The notes under the pieces were generated by a model that worked only from the letters and a program-made list of their open reading frames with translations, searched no databases and was not told the origin of the DNA. The position numbers and the translations under genes are program-made. A stretch of DNA of 64,000 nt from Bdellovibrio bacteriovorus HD100 (GTDB lineage Bacteria; Bdellovibrionota; Bdellovibrionia; Bdellovibrionales; Bdellovibrionaceae), in NCBI RefSeq assembly GCF_000196175.1, contig NC_005363.1:2604001-2668000 (forward strand), given 5' to 3'. Each line of letters opens with the position of its first letter. The first letter of the stretch is position 1. Below, in pieces: positions 14,740 to 23,086 of this stretch.

Positions 14740-15939
14740 CTATTTCTTTTTCTTCGGCTTCAAGCCGGCATCCAGGCGGATTTTAACCGCTTCCAGACGG
14801 GACTCTTCGGCCTCAAAGTTGGCTTTGGCCGTGGCCACCTTGATACGGATTTCTTCAGCTTCGTTCTTGGCAGAGTCCAGACGGCTTTCCAGCTTTTCAC
14901 GCTCTTTTTTGGCCTTCTCAGTTTCTTCCGTCAACCGTTTCAGTTCACTTTCGGATCTAGCCACTTCAGATTCGTATTCGGCAATGGCTTTTTTGGATCT
15001 GGCAATTTCCAGATTCGCTGTCGCCTGCTCTTTACGAAGATTGTTGCGGTTGCCTTCCAGTTCCTGACGGGCCTTGGCCGCCTGCTGTTTCAGCTTTTCT
15101 TCCTGCGACTTGGTTTCTGCCACCTTTTTGCGCTCGGACTCAGCTTCTTCTTTGGCTTTCTTGGAAGCATCAACGGCCGCCTTCAGCTCGTCTTCAACTT
15201 TTTCAATCATCGCCTTGGCTTGTTCATCCTGCGCCTTCAGGCGGGACATCTCGGCTTCCGCGCGGGCACGATCGGCTTCGGCTCGGGCGATCTCTTGTTT
15301 GGCTTTGGCTTCACGAGCCTTGGCTTCGGCCACCGCTTTTTGTGTCAGCAGTTTCGCTTTGGACAGATTCTGTTCGGCCTTCAGGGTTTCATTCTTCGCG
15401 GCTTCAGCTTCTTTCGTCGCCGCTAGGCCCGCTTCAGTTGCCGAGTTGGCCTGCTTTTCCTGATCTTTGGCTTGGTCACGCAGTTCATCGGCTTTGCTTT
15501 CCGCCTGCTTGCGCTTGGCTTGAGCTTCGTCGCGAATCTGGATGGCTTTTTGAGTTTTCTCCTGAGCGGCCTTGATGCGCGCCTGGGCAGACGCCTGCTC
15601 TTTTTCAGCGGCTGTCTTAGCTCTGTCATGTTCGTTGGTTTCAGCCTTCAGCTTTGCAGACTCACGCTCGGAATCCGCCTGTTCCTTTTTGGCGTCATTT
15701 TCCAAAGAGCGGGCCTTGTTGATGGCGGACTGGGACTCGGCACGGATTTTATCCCGGCGCTTGCGATCTTCTTCCGCGCGTTTTTTCGCTTCGTTGGCTT
15801 CGGCTTTGGCGGCCTCCGCGTCGGCGGTGGCCTCTTCGGCTTCAATTTGCGAGCTGTCGACTTGTGCGTACGCTGCCAGAGGCATGGTGCCGGTCATAAG
15901 AGCTGCCAAGAGAAGTGTTCCCAGTGGTTTTACCTGCAT
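14740..15939 (-). CDS. Secreted long coiled-coil protein
   Basis: 399 residues from ATG 15939, preceded by AAGGAG; an upstream in-frame ATG at 15963 lacks a ribosome binding site. Signal peptide ends near PLAAYA (about residue 26). Almost all the rest is a continuous charged coiled coil rich in Ala, Glu, Lys and Arg with heptad patterns (AEATADAEAAKAEANEAKKR and similar) and ends in PKKKK. Likely a periplasmic rod or scaffold. No enzymatic domain. It may resemble TolA- or lipoprotein-like spacers only through composition. Confidence 0.8.
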   Translation of the reverse strand: MQVKPLGTLLLAALMTGTMPLAAYAQVDSSQIEAEEATADAEAAKAEANEAKKRAEEDRKRRDKIRAESQSAINKARSLENDAKKEQADSERESAKLKAETNEHDRAKTAAEKEQASAQARIKAAQEKTQKAIQIRDEAQAKRKQAESKADELRDQAKDQEKQANSATEAGLAATKEAEAAKNETLKAEQNLSKAKLLTQKAVAEAKAREAKAKQEIARAEADRARAEAEMSRLKAQDEQAKAMIEKVEDELKAAVDASKKAKEEAESERKKVAETKSQEEKLKQQAAKARQELEGNRNNLRKEQATANLEIARSKKAIAEYESEVARSESELKRLTEETEKAKKEREKLESRLDSAKNEAEEIRIKVATAKANFEAEESRLEAVKIRLDAGLKPKKKK

Positions 15940-16001
15940 TGAAAATCTCCTTCGATGATTCATCGATGTTCAATAGCAACTAGGATATAGGGATTTTAGG
16001 C

Positions 16002-16044
16002 AAAAAAAAAGCGACCAGGATTGGGGGGGGAGGGTCCTGGCCGC
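16002..16044 (-). terminator. Terminator of the candidate small RNA
   Basis: Stem 16011-16020 with 16035-16044 (nine of ten positions pair), a loop of C on the minus strand, followed by nine U. No annotated gene lies upstream of it on this strand within the gap. Confidence 0.8.
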
Positions 16045-16134
16045 CATGGGGGGTTGCCTTGTACTAAAGCAACGCAGATGCCATGCCTACTTGTTTGCCA
16101 GATCCGATTAAACTCGCAGCCAGCCCAGATCCTA
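16002..16134 (-). ncRNA. Candidate structured small RNA ending at a strong terminator
   Basis: No coding frame is visible here. On the minus strand the segment ends in a terminator hairpin (GCGGCCAGGA / TCCTGGTCGC, C-rich loop, nine T) located 60 bases before the start of the next minus-strand gene, so it must end an RNA that starts within this gap. Just upstream of it are nested stems: CATGG/CCATG (forward 16045-16049 with 16081-16085) enclosing GTTGC/GCAAC (16053-16057 with 16069-16073). The 5' end is uncertain; TAGGAT at 16134-16129 is a possible -10 but no good -35 is seen. It does not match the c-di-GMP-I riboswitch, SRP or RNase P cores I know. Confidence 0.5.
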
Positions 16135-16399
16135 TGTCGAGGTTTTTGACAGAAAACGACAATTGGCGGAAGGTTCCGTCATATAAACGCATCTTTGTGG
16201 GAGATTTCCCTCTGACCAAAGCCTGCAAACGGACTTAGATTTTTTTAGTTTACCTGTCCCAAAACAAGACTGAGCTCCGTCGACTCTGGTCCGGATTTGT
16301 CTTTAAACCACGCTGGATCGCTTATTCGAGCGATGCCCAAATCCAGTTCGTTGCCCCACTGTAAACAAAGAAAACCAAGAACGGTTTGAAAGGACAAGA

Positions 16400-16939
16400 G
16401 TGAAACACCTAAAAATGAGTTTGAACATCGTGATCGCAGCTTCTCTTCTGACAGCAGTGGCGTGCTCTAACAGCAGTTCCAATCCCGGCTCCACCACCGA
16501 GCCTGAACTGACGGGATATTGGAAAGGTGAATGCATCATCGACAATGGCCGCAGTGGTTATAGCGATTACGCCATCCTGCATTTCGCTGACGACGGCACT
16601 CTGACAAAAACCACTTACAAGTTCGATGGCACCACCTGCTCTGGTGAACCTATTTCAGCCAATGGCCCAACCAACGGCACTTTCACTCTTGGCACTGTAG
16701 TTACAGAAAGCCCGCTGACTCAGGAATTCATGTCCTTCCTAAGTTGCACGGAATTCTATTCCACCTTTAAAATTCAGAACAACACCCTGTACGTTGCCAA
16801 CGCGGGCGGTGACGGTTCTACGGCGGAGACTCGTGCCACTGATTTTACCGATGCTGACGAGCTCACTCCAATTACCGAAGCAGACATCCCGGCCCTGCCT
16901 GAACCAGTCAGCGTTGAACCACAACTGTGCCTGAAGTGA
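16400..16939 (+). CDS. Small secreted lipoprotein
   Basis: 179 residues from GTG 16400 (AAGGACA upstream); ATG 16415 is an alternative. Lipobox TAVAC (about residue 22) follows a hydrophobic segment, then a Ser/Asn/Pro linker. The mature domain carries five further Cys and reads as a single beta-rich domain (LTGYWKGECIIDNG; DYAILHFADDGTLTKTTYKF), similar in style to lipocalin-like or copper-resistance-like small domains, but no family can be named. Own gene unit, followed by a hairpin without T tract. Confidence 0.75.
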   Translation: MKHLKMSLNIVIAASLLTAVACSNSSSNPGSTTEPELTGYWKGECIIDNGRSGYSDYAILHFADDGTLTKTTYKFDGTTCSGEPISANGPTNGTFTLGTVVTESPLTQEFMSFLSCTEFYSTFKIQNNTLYVANAGGDGSTAETRATDFTDADELTPITEADIPALPEPVSVEPQLCLK

Positions 16940-16947
16940 TCTTTCAA

Positions 16948-16971
16948 GGAGCCTGCCTCTGCGCAGGCTCC
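16948..16971. repeat. GC-rich hairpin after the lipoprotein gene
   Basis: GGAGCCTGC pairs perfectly with GCAGGCTCC around CTCTGC. No T tract follows on either strand, so it may protect the 3' end of the message or be a factor-dependent stop. Confidence 0.5.
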
Positions 16972-17051
16972 CACCCTGACCCACGGCTAGGTTCCCGCTC
17001 TGAACCCGTCTGGACTCGACACACCCAAGACTTCTTTCTTATTCTGACAGC

Positions 17052-17837
17052 ATGAACTTTCCGTTTCTAAAACGAAGCCTCGGTGCTTTGCTTATTCTTT
17101 GTTCCCCTTCTGCGTTTGCTCTGCACATCATGCTGGATCCCGGCCATGGTGGGGTCGACACCGGAGCTGTCTATGGTGGAGCCAAAGAAGCGGATCTGGT
17201 TTTGAAGGTCGCACAAAAGCTGCAGACTCTTTTGGCCAAAGATGAAAAGTTCAAAGTCACCATGACTCGCACCAACGACCGCAATCTGTCGTTGCCTGAA
17301 CGCGTGAAGATGGCCGAAGGCACCAAAGCGGATTTGTTCGTCAGCCTGCACGCCAATGCCGCGTCCGATCAGCGCGCCAAGGGTGTGGAGTTCTTCTTCC
17401 AGAACAATCTTCCACCGGATGAAGATGCGTTGTTTTTAGCCAGCCAGGAAAACCAAATGGTCCTTAACAGCCGCGAGTTGCACGACATCTCTGGTGGTGA
17501 CGAACTTTCCAAAAAAGGCGACGTGGCGGCGATTGTGGAAGACCTGCACCGCCAAAACCGTCTGAGCAGCAGCCTGCGCCTGACTCAGGCCCTGACGCAA
17601 GTGTGGGGTACGGACAATAACGCAGCTCAAGCCACCATCAAGCAAGCCCCGTTTTATGTGATCTCAAAAACGACAATGCCTTCGGTTTTGATTGAAATCG
17701 GCTTTTTGACCAACCCGCGTGAAGCCAAAAAACTGGTCAGCGCCGAATATCAAAACGATCTTGCTCAAAAAATCTACACAGCCCTGCAGTCCTACAAAGA
17801 AAAGATGGACAACCACACTGCAAAATCCTTAAATTAG
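17052..17837 (+). CDS. N-acetylmuramoyl-L-alanine amidase (Amidase_3)
   Basis: 261 residues. Cleaves the bond between MurNAc and the stem peptide of peptidoglycan. Signal peptide to about residue 23 (SAFA), so periplasmic. Zinc ligands are visible: DPGHGG (H32), KEADLVL (E46) and SLHAN (H100); catalytic Glu in LIEIGFLTN (E215). It has only the catalytic domain, without an AMIN or SPOR module. Its length and RTNDRNLSLPER-type motif match the AmiC/CwlM-like core. Separate from rph downstream by 71 bases that hold a small hairpin. Confidence 0.93.
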   Translation: MNFPFLKRSLGALLILCSPSAFALHIMLDPGHGGVDTGAVYGGAKEADLVLKVAQKLQTLLAKDEKFKVTMTRTNDRNLSLPERVKMAEGTKADLFVSLHANAASDQRAKGVEFFFQNNLPPDEDALFLASQENQMVLNSRELHDISGGDELSKKGDVAAIVEDLHRQNRLSSSLRLTQALTQVWGTDNNAAQATIKQAPFYVISKTTMPSVLIEIGFLTNPREAKKLVSAEYQNDLAQKIYTALQSYKEKMDNHTAKSLN

Positions 17838-17908
17838 CTTGTTTTAATCACCCCAAAACTAAGACTAAAAAAAGGCCCCTCTCTGAACGGCCTTACTGGA
17901 GTTTTCTT

Positions 17909-18640
17909 ATGCGTGCTGACGGCCGCCTGTTTGATCAACTTAGAAATATTAAAATCACCCCGAATGTATCCGAGTACGCTGAAGGCTCTGCCATCGTGGA
18001 ATTTGGTCGCACCAAAGTTCTTTGCACGGCGACTTATGAATCCAAAGCGCCTAGCTGGTTGCTGGGCACCGGTGCCGGCTGGATCACCGCGGAATACGGC
18101 ATGCTGCCAAGATCCACGCACACCCGCATCCGTCGTGATAAATCCATGACCGGGGGTCGCACTCAGGAAATTTCTCGCCTGATCGGACGCTCTTTGCGTG
18201 CGGCAGTGGACTTAAAACAACTGGGTGAAAAACAAATCATCATCGACTGTGACGTATTGAATGCCGACGGCGGCACACGTACGGCTTCGGTGACCGGCGG
18301 CTTTGTGGCGCTAGCATTGGCTCTTAAAAAACTGCATGCGGTGAGTGAAATCAAAACGTTGCCTTTGATCAACTATGTTTCCGCGATCAGCGTCGGCCTG
18401 CATGAAGGTCAAATCCTGCTGGATCTGAACTATGATGAAGATTCTGCCATTGGAACGGACATGAACTTTGTAATGACCGACAAAGGTCAGTTCGTCGAAG
18501 TTCAGGGCACCGCCGAACACGTGCCGTTCACTCGCGATCAGCTGTTCAAAATGATGGATGTCGCTGAAAAAGGCTGCCGTGAACTCTTCATTCACCAAGC
18601 GTCCGTGATGGGCGAAATCTACAAGATCGCAGGAGCCTAA
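17909..18640 (+). CDS. rph: Ribonuclease PH
   Basis: 243 residues, full length. Phosphorolytic 3'-5' exoribonuclease that trims tRNA 3' ends. Family motifs: MRADGR at the N-terminus, GRTKVLCTA, WITAEYGMLPRSTHTR and QEISRLIGRSLRA, and the phosphate-binding region GGTRTASVTGG. The rdgB start codon directly follows its stop (TAA then ATG), so the two are translated together, a common pairing in bacteria. Confidence 0.96.
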   Translation: MRADGRLFDQLRNIKITPNVSEYAEGSAIVEFGRTKVLCTATYESKAPSWLLGTGAGWITAEYGMLPRSTHTRIRRDKSMTGGRTQEISRLIGRSLRAAVDLKQLGEKQIIIDCDVLNADGGTRTASVTGGFVALALALKKLHAVSEIKTLPLINYVSAISVGLHEGQILLDLNYDEDSAIGTDMNFVMTDKGQFVEVQGTAEHVPFTRDQLFKMMDVAEKGCRELFIHQASVMGEIYKIAGA

Positions 18641-19240
18641 ATGGAACTTTGGATTGCCACCGGAAACAAAGGGAAACTGGCTGAATACAAACAACTGCTG
18701 CGTGAACTGCCGGACTTGAAAGTCTTTTCACAAGGCGACATTGCGTCCTTCACTCCCCGTCCAGAGGACGGAAAGACCTTTGAAGACAACGCGCGCATCA
18801 AAGCCAAAACTTTGCGTGCGGTGAAAAACAATGTCTGGGTGCTGGGTGAAGATGCCGGTTTGGTTGTTGAAGGTCTGAACGGCTTGCCAGGAATTCATTC
18901 GGCTCGTTATGCGGGACCGAAGGCTTCGGACAGCGAAAACGTTTCCAAACTTTTGAAAATGATCACACTCAGACCCATGCCGAACAAGAATGCGAAGTTC
19001 GTTTGCACGACGGTGGTTTACACTCCGACGGGTGAAGAGTGGGTGTTCAATGGCGAGATGAAGGGCACGATTGCTTCCAAACCTGCAGGCTTGCATGGTT
19101 TTGGCTACGATCCGGTGTTCATTCCGGAAGGCCAGACTCAGACTTTGGCGGAACTGGGCACAGGTTATAAGAGCCTGCTTTCCCACAGAGCGATGGCTTT
19201 AAAAGCCTTCCTGGAAAAGCTTCAGACCGTAAACCCATAA
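18641..19240 (+). CDS. rdgB: XTP/dITP diphosphatase (RdgB/HAM1)
   Basis: 199 residues. Hydrolyses non-canonical purine triphosphates to keep them out of DNA and RNA. Motifs: ATGNKGKLAEY at the N-terminus, FEDNARIKA, GEDAGLVVEGLNGLPGIHSARY, and the C-terminal GFGYDPVFIPEG and SHRAMALKAF. The start codon follows the rph stop with no gap. A hairpin terminator lies immediately after the stop. Confidence 0.96.
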   Translation: MELWIATGNKGKLAEYKQLLRELPDLKVFSQGDIASFTPRPEDGKTFEDNARIKAKTLRAVKNNVWVLGEDAGLVVEGLNGLPGIHSARYAGPKASDSENVSKLLKMITLRPMPNKNAKFVCTTVVYTPTGEEWVFNGEMKGTIASKPAGLHGFGYDPVFIPEGQTQTLAELGTGYKSLLSHRAMALKAFLEKLQTVNP

Positions 19241-19241
19241 A

Positions 19242-19271
19242 AAAAGTTCCCACGACTTCTCGTGGGAACTT
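19242..19271. terminator. Hairpin terminator between rdgB and the secreted protein gene
   Basis: AAGTTCCCACG pairs with CGTGGGAACTT. On the minus strand a run of seven T follows, which suits the gene at 19301-19711; the T run on the plus strand is weak. Confidence 0.8.
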
Positions 19272-19300
19272 CTTCAAGGCATTCAATAGCTTTCCAGAAA

Positions 19301-19711
19301 CTATTCGCCACCCATTGTAAGAGTGCAAGAAAGCGGACTCTTATTCAAAATAACTCGCCCACCTTTGATGATCGTGATGGTCTCGTTTTTCAGGTCCAAC
19401 TGGAAGGTGCGTTCTGCGATGTCGCTGTACGCTTCAACGAAAATCCAGTTTTGCATACGTTTGTCATTGCCGGAAACGCTGAATTGTATTTCATCGGTTC
19501 CAAATTTCAATTTAGAATCACCTGATTTATCTTCTTTGTGACGCATAAATGGATACAGTTTACCATCGCGACCCACTCTGTGGTCGATTTTCAGATACTG
19601 ACCGACGTTTTTATACTCATAGCTGCAGGCAAGCTCAGTCACCGCGTGAGCCGCTGTGGAAAAAGTAGAAATAGCAAGAACTGCCGTGGCAATTGCAGAC
19701 ATCATTTTCAT
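19301..19711 (-). CDS. Small secreted protein of unknown function
   Basis: 136 residues. Signal peptide MKMMSAIATAVLAISTFSTAAHA, then a domain of about 113 residues with two Cys (in LACSY and LSCTL) at the two ends, probably disulfide-linked, and alternating strands (EIQFSVSG, TFQLDLKNETITII, GRVILNK). AAGGAG lies 8 bases before the ATG. No family recognised. Monocistronic. Confidence 0.75.
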   Translation of the reverse strand: MKMMSAIATAVLAISTFSTAAHAVTELACSYEYKNVGQYLKIDHRVGRDGKLYPFMRHKEDKSGDSKLKFGTDEIQFSVSGNDKRMQNWIFVEAYSDIAERTFQLDLKNETITIIKGGRVILNKSPLSCTLTMGGE

Positions 19712-19875
19712 AATATACTCCTTTATTCATTTGGCCTTCGCCGAATGCTTGTTTATTTAAAATGGCTTTGTTTACAAAGTGAGATCTTGCAGCATTCGGG
19801 CCTCTGCATACCAGCCCCGCCCAAGTAGCGATAAATTGGACTACAGGGCTTTAGAGATGTCTTTCGGCTCGCTCC

Positions 19876-19913
19876 GAGCTGTGGCTTAAGTAACTGCCAC
19901 AGCTCAACTTTTT
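19876..19913 (+). terminator. Terminator-like hairpin on the plus strand without an upstream gene
   Basis: GAGCTGTGGC pairs perfectly with GCCACAGCTC around TTAAGTAACT and is followed by AACTTTTTC. No plus-strand gene precedes it after rdgB, whose own hairpin is 600 bases earlier. Together with CCGAATGC/GCATTCGG (19740-19800) it hints at a short plus-strand RNA. Confidence 0.55.
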
Positions 19914-19955
19914 CACAGTTTTTCGGGCCAGTGACGTTTTGGGTTACTCTTAAAC

Positions 19956-19985
19956 TTGTCTTTGCCATTGCATCAGGCTTAAAAT
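19956..19985 (+). promoter_or_regulatory. Candidate promoter for the mini-ORF and rsgA
   Basis: TTGTCT (19956-19961), 18-base spacer, TAAAAT (19980-19985). Points to the mini-ORF at 20026 and rsgA. Confidence 0.45.
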
Positions 19986-20025
19986 CGGTCCATACTTTCT
20001 CAAGCACACCCAACAAGGAGGGCCT

Positions 20026-20076
20026 ATGATTGTAAAATCTCTTATCGCTAAAGCCGCTCTCCTTGCGTCTTTCTAG
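20026..20076 (+). CDS. 16-codon mini-ORF with strong ribosome binding site (leader peptide candidate)
   Basis: Encodes MIVKSLIAKAALLASF and stops at TAG. AAGGAGGG at 20015-20022 is one of the best ribosome binding sites in the window and stands 3 bases before the ATG, while rsgA downstream has a modest one. The peptide is hydrophobic with two Lys. After the stop come T-rich bases. It could be a leader peptide controlling rsgA or a stand-alone small membrane peptide; chance is possible given the size. Confidence 0.4.
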   Translation: MIVKSLIAKAALLASF

Positions 20077-20147
20077 TTTTTTCATTTTTAAAACTTATTC
20101 TGCGCATGAGAGCTCCTGAATTTTAATTTTATTCAATGGAGTTATCC

Positions 20148-21257
20148 GTGACTATTTCATCAATCTTTCCCCTGTGGGGATGGAACGCGCTTTTACAGGC
20201 GCAAATCGAACTTCGACCGCTTAAATCGCACGAGGTCGTTGGACGTATTATTAATCAAGAACGCGAAATGTACCGTGTGGTGTTTTTTAAAAACGACCAT
20301 GAAGGCAAGGCCCTGGCGCAGCTTTCAGGAAAATTTCGCTATGAACATTCTGACCTAAACTTGGAATATCCCGGCGTGGGCGACTGGGTGATCTGCGAGC
20401 TGCATTCCAATGATGAGCATGCGGTCATTCACGAGGTCCTGTCCCGCCAAAGCTGCTTTTACCGCAAGGAACCCGGCAGCGGGGCCCGGGCGCAGATCGT
20501 GGCCGCGAATGTGGATGTGATCTTTGTGGCGGTGTCGGCCAATCAGGATTTCAACCTGAAACGCCTGGATCGCTACATGAGCCTGGCGTGGGAATCCAAC
20601 GCCTCGCCGGTGATTGTGCTGACCAAAGCCGACCTGGCCGAAGACCTTAAAGGCCTCATCGCCGAAGTGGAGGACCGCCATCCCGCAGTCCCCGTGCACG
20701 CAGTGAGTGCTTTGGATCCTGAAAGTCTGGAGCCGCTAAAGACTCACCTGCTGCCCGGAAAGACCGTGGTGCTTTTGGGGTCGTCCGGGGTTGGTAAATC
20801 CACCCTGGGGAATTTGCTTTTGGAAAAGGAGCAGATCAAAACCCAAGGCATCCGCGAAGACGACGACAAAGGCAAACACACGACCACTTCAAGGTCCTTG
20901 TATCAACTGCCATCCGGCGCCCTTTTGATGGACACGCCGGGCATGCGAGAGCTGGGGCTTTTGGATCATCGGGAAGGTTTTGAAAACCTCTTTGACGACA
21001 TCCTGGAACTGGCGACCCATTGCCGGTTTAAGGACTGCCAACATCAGACCGAACCGGGTTGCGCCGTGCAGGCGGCTTTGGCCTCGGAAGAGCTGGAAGT
21101 GGGACGTTGGGAAAGTTTTCAAAATCTGGAACGGGAACTGCGGTATTTTGAACGCAAAACCAACCCCGAAATCGCCCGGGAGGAGCGTCAAAAATGGAAG
21201 AAAATCACCAAGAGCCTGCGGGTGCGCGTAAAACAGAAATCCAGAGGGGAAATCTAG
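20148..21257 (+). CDS. rsgA: Small-ribosomal-subunit biogenesis GTPase RsgA
   Basis: 369 residues from GTG 20148, chosen because TGGAG lies 7 bases before it; ATG 20136 in frame has no ribosome binding site. Circularly permuted GTPase acting late in 30S assembly. Order of motifs: OB-fold N-terminus, TKAD (G4), GSSGVGKST (G1), a TTTS (G2 region), DTPG (G3), then a zinc-binding C-terminal domain with Cys/Cys/His/Cys in HCRFKDCQHQTEPGC. Followed by its own terminator. Confidence 0.95.
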   Translation: MTISSIFPLWGWNALLQAQIELRPLKSHEVVGRIINQEREMYRVVFFKNDHEGKALAQLSGKFRYEHSDLNLEYPGVGDWVICELHSNDEHAVIHEVLSRQSCFYRKEPGSGARAQIVAANVDVIFVAVSANQDFNLKRLDRYMSLAWESNASPVIVLTKADLAEDLKGLIAEVEDRHPAVPVHAVSALDPESLEPLKTHLLPGKTVVLLGSSGVGKSTLGNLLLEKEQIKTQGIREDDDKGKHTTTSRSLYQLPSGALLMDTPGMRELGLLDHREGFENLFDDILELATHCRFKDCQHQTEPGCAVQAALASEELEVGRWESFQNLERELRYFERKTNPEIAREERQKWKKITKSLRVRVKQKSRGEI

Positions 21258-21271
21258 GTATTTCCCACGGC

Positions 21272-21299
21272 AAAGGGGGTCAAAAAAGACCCCCTTTTC
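21272..21299 (+). terminator. Rho-independent terminator after rsgA
   Basis: AAAGGGGGTC pairs with GACCCCCTTT around AAAAAA, ending in four T. Confidence 0.8.
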
Positions 21300-21367
21300 G
21301 TTGGACAAAATCTGGACCCCTTGCTAGCTTCCTTTAAACGCACTTTTGACTCAGGAGACTACGAGTG

Positions 21368-22312
21368 ATGAAGGGCCTAAAGATCTTTTCCGCCAATGCC
21401 AATCCCACATTAGCCAAGAAAGTAGCCGAAGCCGCAGGAGTTGAGCTCGGATACTGTGAAGTCAGCAGTTTTGCTGATGGCGAAATCCAAGTTGAAATAC
21501 ACGAGAGCGTCCGCGGGCAACATGTGTTTGTTGTCCAAAGCACCTGCCCTCCTGTAAATCAAAACTACATGGAGCTGTTTGTGATGCTCGATGCCCTTCG
21601 CCGGGCCTCCGCCGCCTCCATCACCGCCGTGATCCCGTATTACGGTTACGCCCGCCAGGATCGAAAAGTGGCCCCGCGCGCCCCTATTTCGGCCAAATTG
21701 ATGGCGGACCTTTTGACAACCGCGGGAGCCGACCGTGTGGTGTCCGTGGACCTGCACGCCGCCCAAATCCAAGGTTTCTTCAATGTTCCGGTAGACCACT
21801 TGTTCGCAATTCCGACTTTGGCTCGCGCTTGGCGGGATGCCTACGGCCAGGGCTCCGAGTTTGTTGCAGTGAGTCCAGACGCCGGCGGGGTCGAAAGAAC
21901 CCGGGCCTTTGCCAAGAGAATTGAGTCCTCCATGGCGATCATCGATAAACGCCGTTCCGGCCCTAATGAGGCCAAAGCCCTGCACCTGATCGGGGATGTG
22001 ACTGGCAAAACGGCCGTCATCGTGGACGATATGATCGATACGGCGGGAACTCTTACACAAGCAGTTGACAGCCTGTATAAGAATGGGGCAAAACGTGTGT
22101 TCGCCGTTGCAACCCACCCTGTTTTGTCAGGTCCTGCGATCAATCGCCTGAAGGAAAGCCCTATTGAAAAAGTATGGGTCACCGACACGATCCCGCTGTC
22201 TGAAGCGGCGAAAAACTGCGGAAAAATTGAAGTGGTTTCAGTAGCTCCGGTCCTGGCCGAAGCCATGAAGCGAATCCACGGAAATGACTCCGTAAGTTCA
22301 TTGTTTGACTAA
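21368..22312 (+). CDS. prs: Ribose-phosphate pyrophosphokinase
   Basis: 314 residues from ATG 21368 (AGGAG at 21353); the adjacent GTG 21365 is possible. Makes PRPP from ribose 5-phosphate and ATP for nucleotide, His and Trp synthesis. Motifs: FSANANPTLA at the N-terminus, SFADGEIQVEI, PYYGYARQDRK (ATP site), VDLHAAQIQGFF (metal site), and the PRPP loop VDDMIDTAGT. Full family length. rplY follows after 59 bases with no clear terminator between (only a short CCACC-TTCG-GGTGG hairpin), so some readthrough is likely; prs-rplY-pth-ychF is a familiar gene order. Confidence 0.97.
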   Translation: MKGLKIFSANANPTLAKKVAEAAGVELGYCEVSSFADGEIQVEIHESVRGQHVFVVQSTCPPVNQNYMELFVMLDALRRASAASITAVIPYYGYARQDRKVAPRAPISAKLMADLLTTAGADRVVSVDLHAAQIQGFFNVPVDHLFAIPTLARAWRDAYGQGSEFVAVSPDAGGVERTRAFAKRIESSMAIIDKRRSGPNEAKALHLIGDVTGKTAVIVDDMIDTAGTLTQAVDSLYKNGAKRVFAVATHPVLSGPAINRLKESPIEKVWVTDTIPLSEAAKNCGKIEVVSVAPVLAEAMKRIHGNDSVSSLFD

Positions 22313-22371
22313 CTAACCCACCTTCGGGTGGATATTATTAACTTCCTCTATTGGACTAGAAGGATAAATAC

Positions 22372-23010
22372 ATGAAAACAAGAATCGACCTAACAGTTGA
22401 ACCTCGTGAAACTGGTAAACACAACAGCCGTGGCCTGCGCACTAGCCGTAACGTTCCTGCTGTTATCTACGGAGCTGTAACTCCAACTAACGTTTCCGTT
22501 GGTGAAAAAGAAATCGTTAAGTACAACACTCGCGCTTACGAGAATGCTCTTTTCAACTTGAAATCTTCTGACAAGACAGCAAACGGCATCGTTGTTCTGA
22601 TCAAGTCTGTAGACGTACACCCATTGACTCGTCGTCCACAACACGTAGACTTCTTCGCTTTGGATCTGAAAAAAGCGGTTCGCGTTAACGTTGAAGTACG
22701 TCTTGAAGGTAAAGCTATCGGTCTTTCTGAAGGCGGTCTGTTGAACGTAGTTCTTCGTTCCGTTGAGGTTGAGTGCTTGCCAACTGAAATCCCTGAGTTC
22801 TTCACTGCTGACATCTCTAACTTGGCAGTTGGTGACGCTCTTCACGTTTCCGACATCAAAGTTTCTGGTTCCGTGAAAATGATCACTGGCGCTGAACAAA
22901 CTATCGCGGTTGTTAACGCTCAAGAAGAAGAAGTTGCTGCTGCACCTGCTGCTGCCGCGGCTCCTGCTGCTGCTGCTCCGGCTGCAAAAGCTCCTGCTGC
23001 GAAAAAGTAA
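22372..23010 (+). CDS. rplY: 50S ribosomal protein L25 (CTC form)
   Basis: 212 residues: N-terminal 5S-rRNA-binding L25 domain (RETGKHNSRGLRTSRNVPAV) and the extra C-terminal TL5/CTC beta domain, ending in an Ala/Pro/Lys-rich low-complexity tail (last 30 residues). Codon use is strongly biased, as for a highly expressed gene. Followed by a terminator and then a dispersed repeat before pth. Confidence 0.97.
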   Translation: MKTRIDLTVEPRETGKHNSRGLRTSRNVPAVIYGAVTPTNVSVGEKEIVKYNTRAYENALFNLKSSDKTANGIVVLIKSVDVHPLTRRPQHVDFFALDLKKAVRVNVEVRLEGKAIGLSEGGLLNVVLRSVEVECLPTEIPEFFTADISNLAVGDALHVSDIKVSGSVKMITGAEQTIAVVNAQEEEVAAAPAAAAAPAAAAPAAKAPAAKK

Positions 23011-23033
23011 TTTCCAGCAAAGATTTGAATTCC

Positions 23034-23067
23034 AAAGAGGCAGCTCACCAGAGCTGCCTCTTTTTTT
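23034..23067 (+). terminator. Rho-independent terminator after rplY
   Basis: AAAGAGGCAGCTC pairs with GAGCTGCCTCTTT around ACCA, with seven T. Confidence 0.92.
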
Positions 23068-23086
23068 GCCCTACCCCCACTTCAAA

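Noticed and set aside
16002-16260. c-di-GMP-I (GEMM) riboswitch, known as an abundant RNA in Bdellovibrio
   Set aside because: The region has a GGCAAAC word but lacks the ACGCAAAGCC and GGTAGCNGGGTTACC blocks and the GAAA tetraloop receptor arrangement.
19753-20085. 110-codon minus-strand frame before rsgA
   Set aside because: No ribosome binding site, no recognisable domain, and it covers the hairpin, promoter and mini-ORF on the plus strand.
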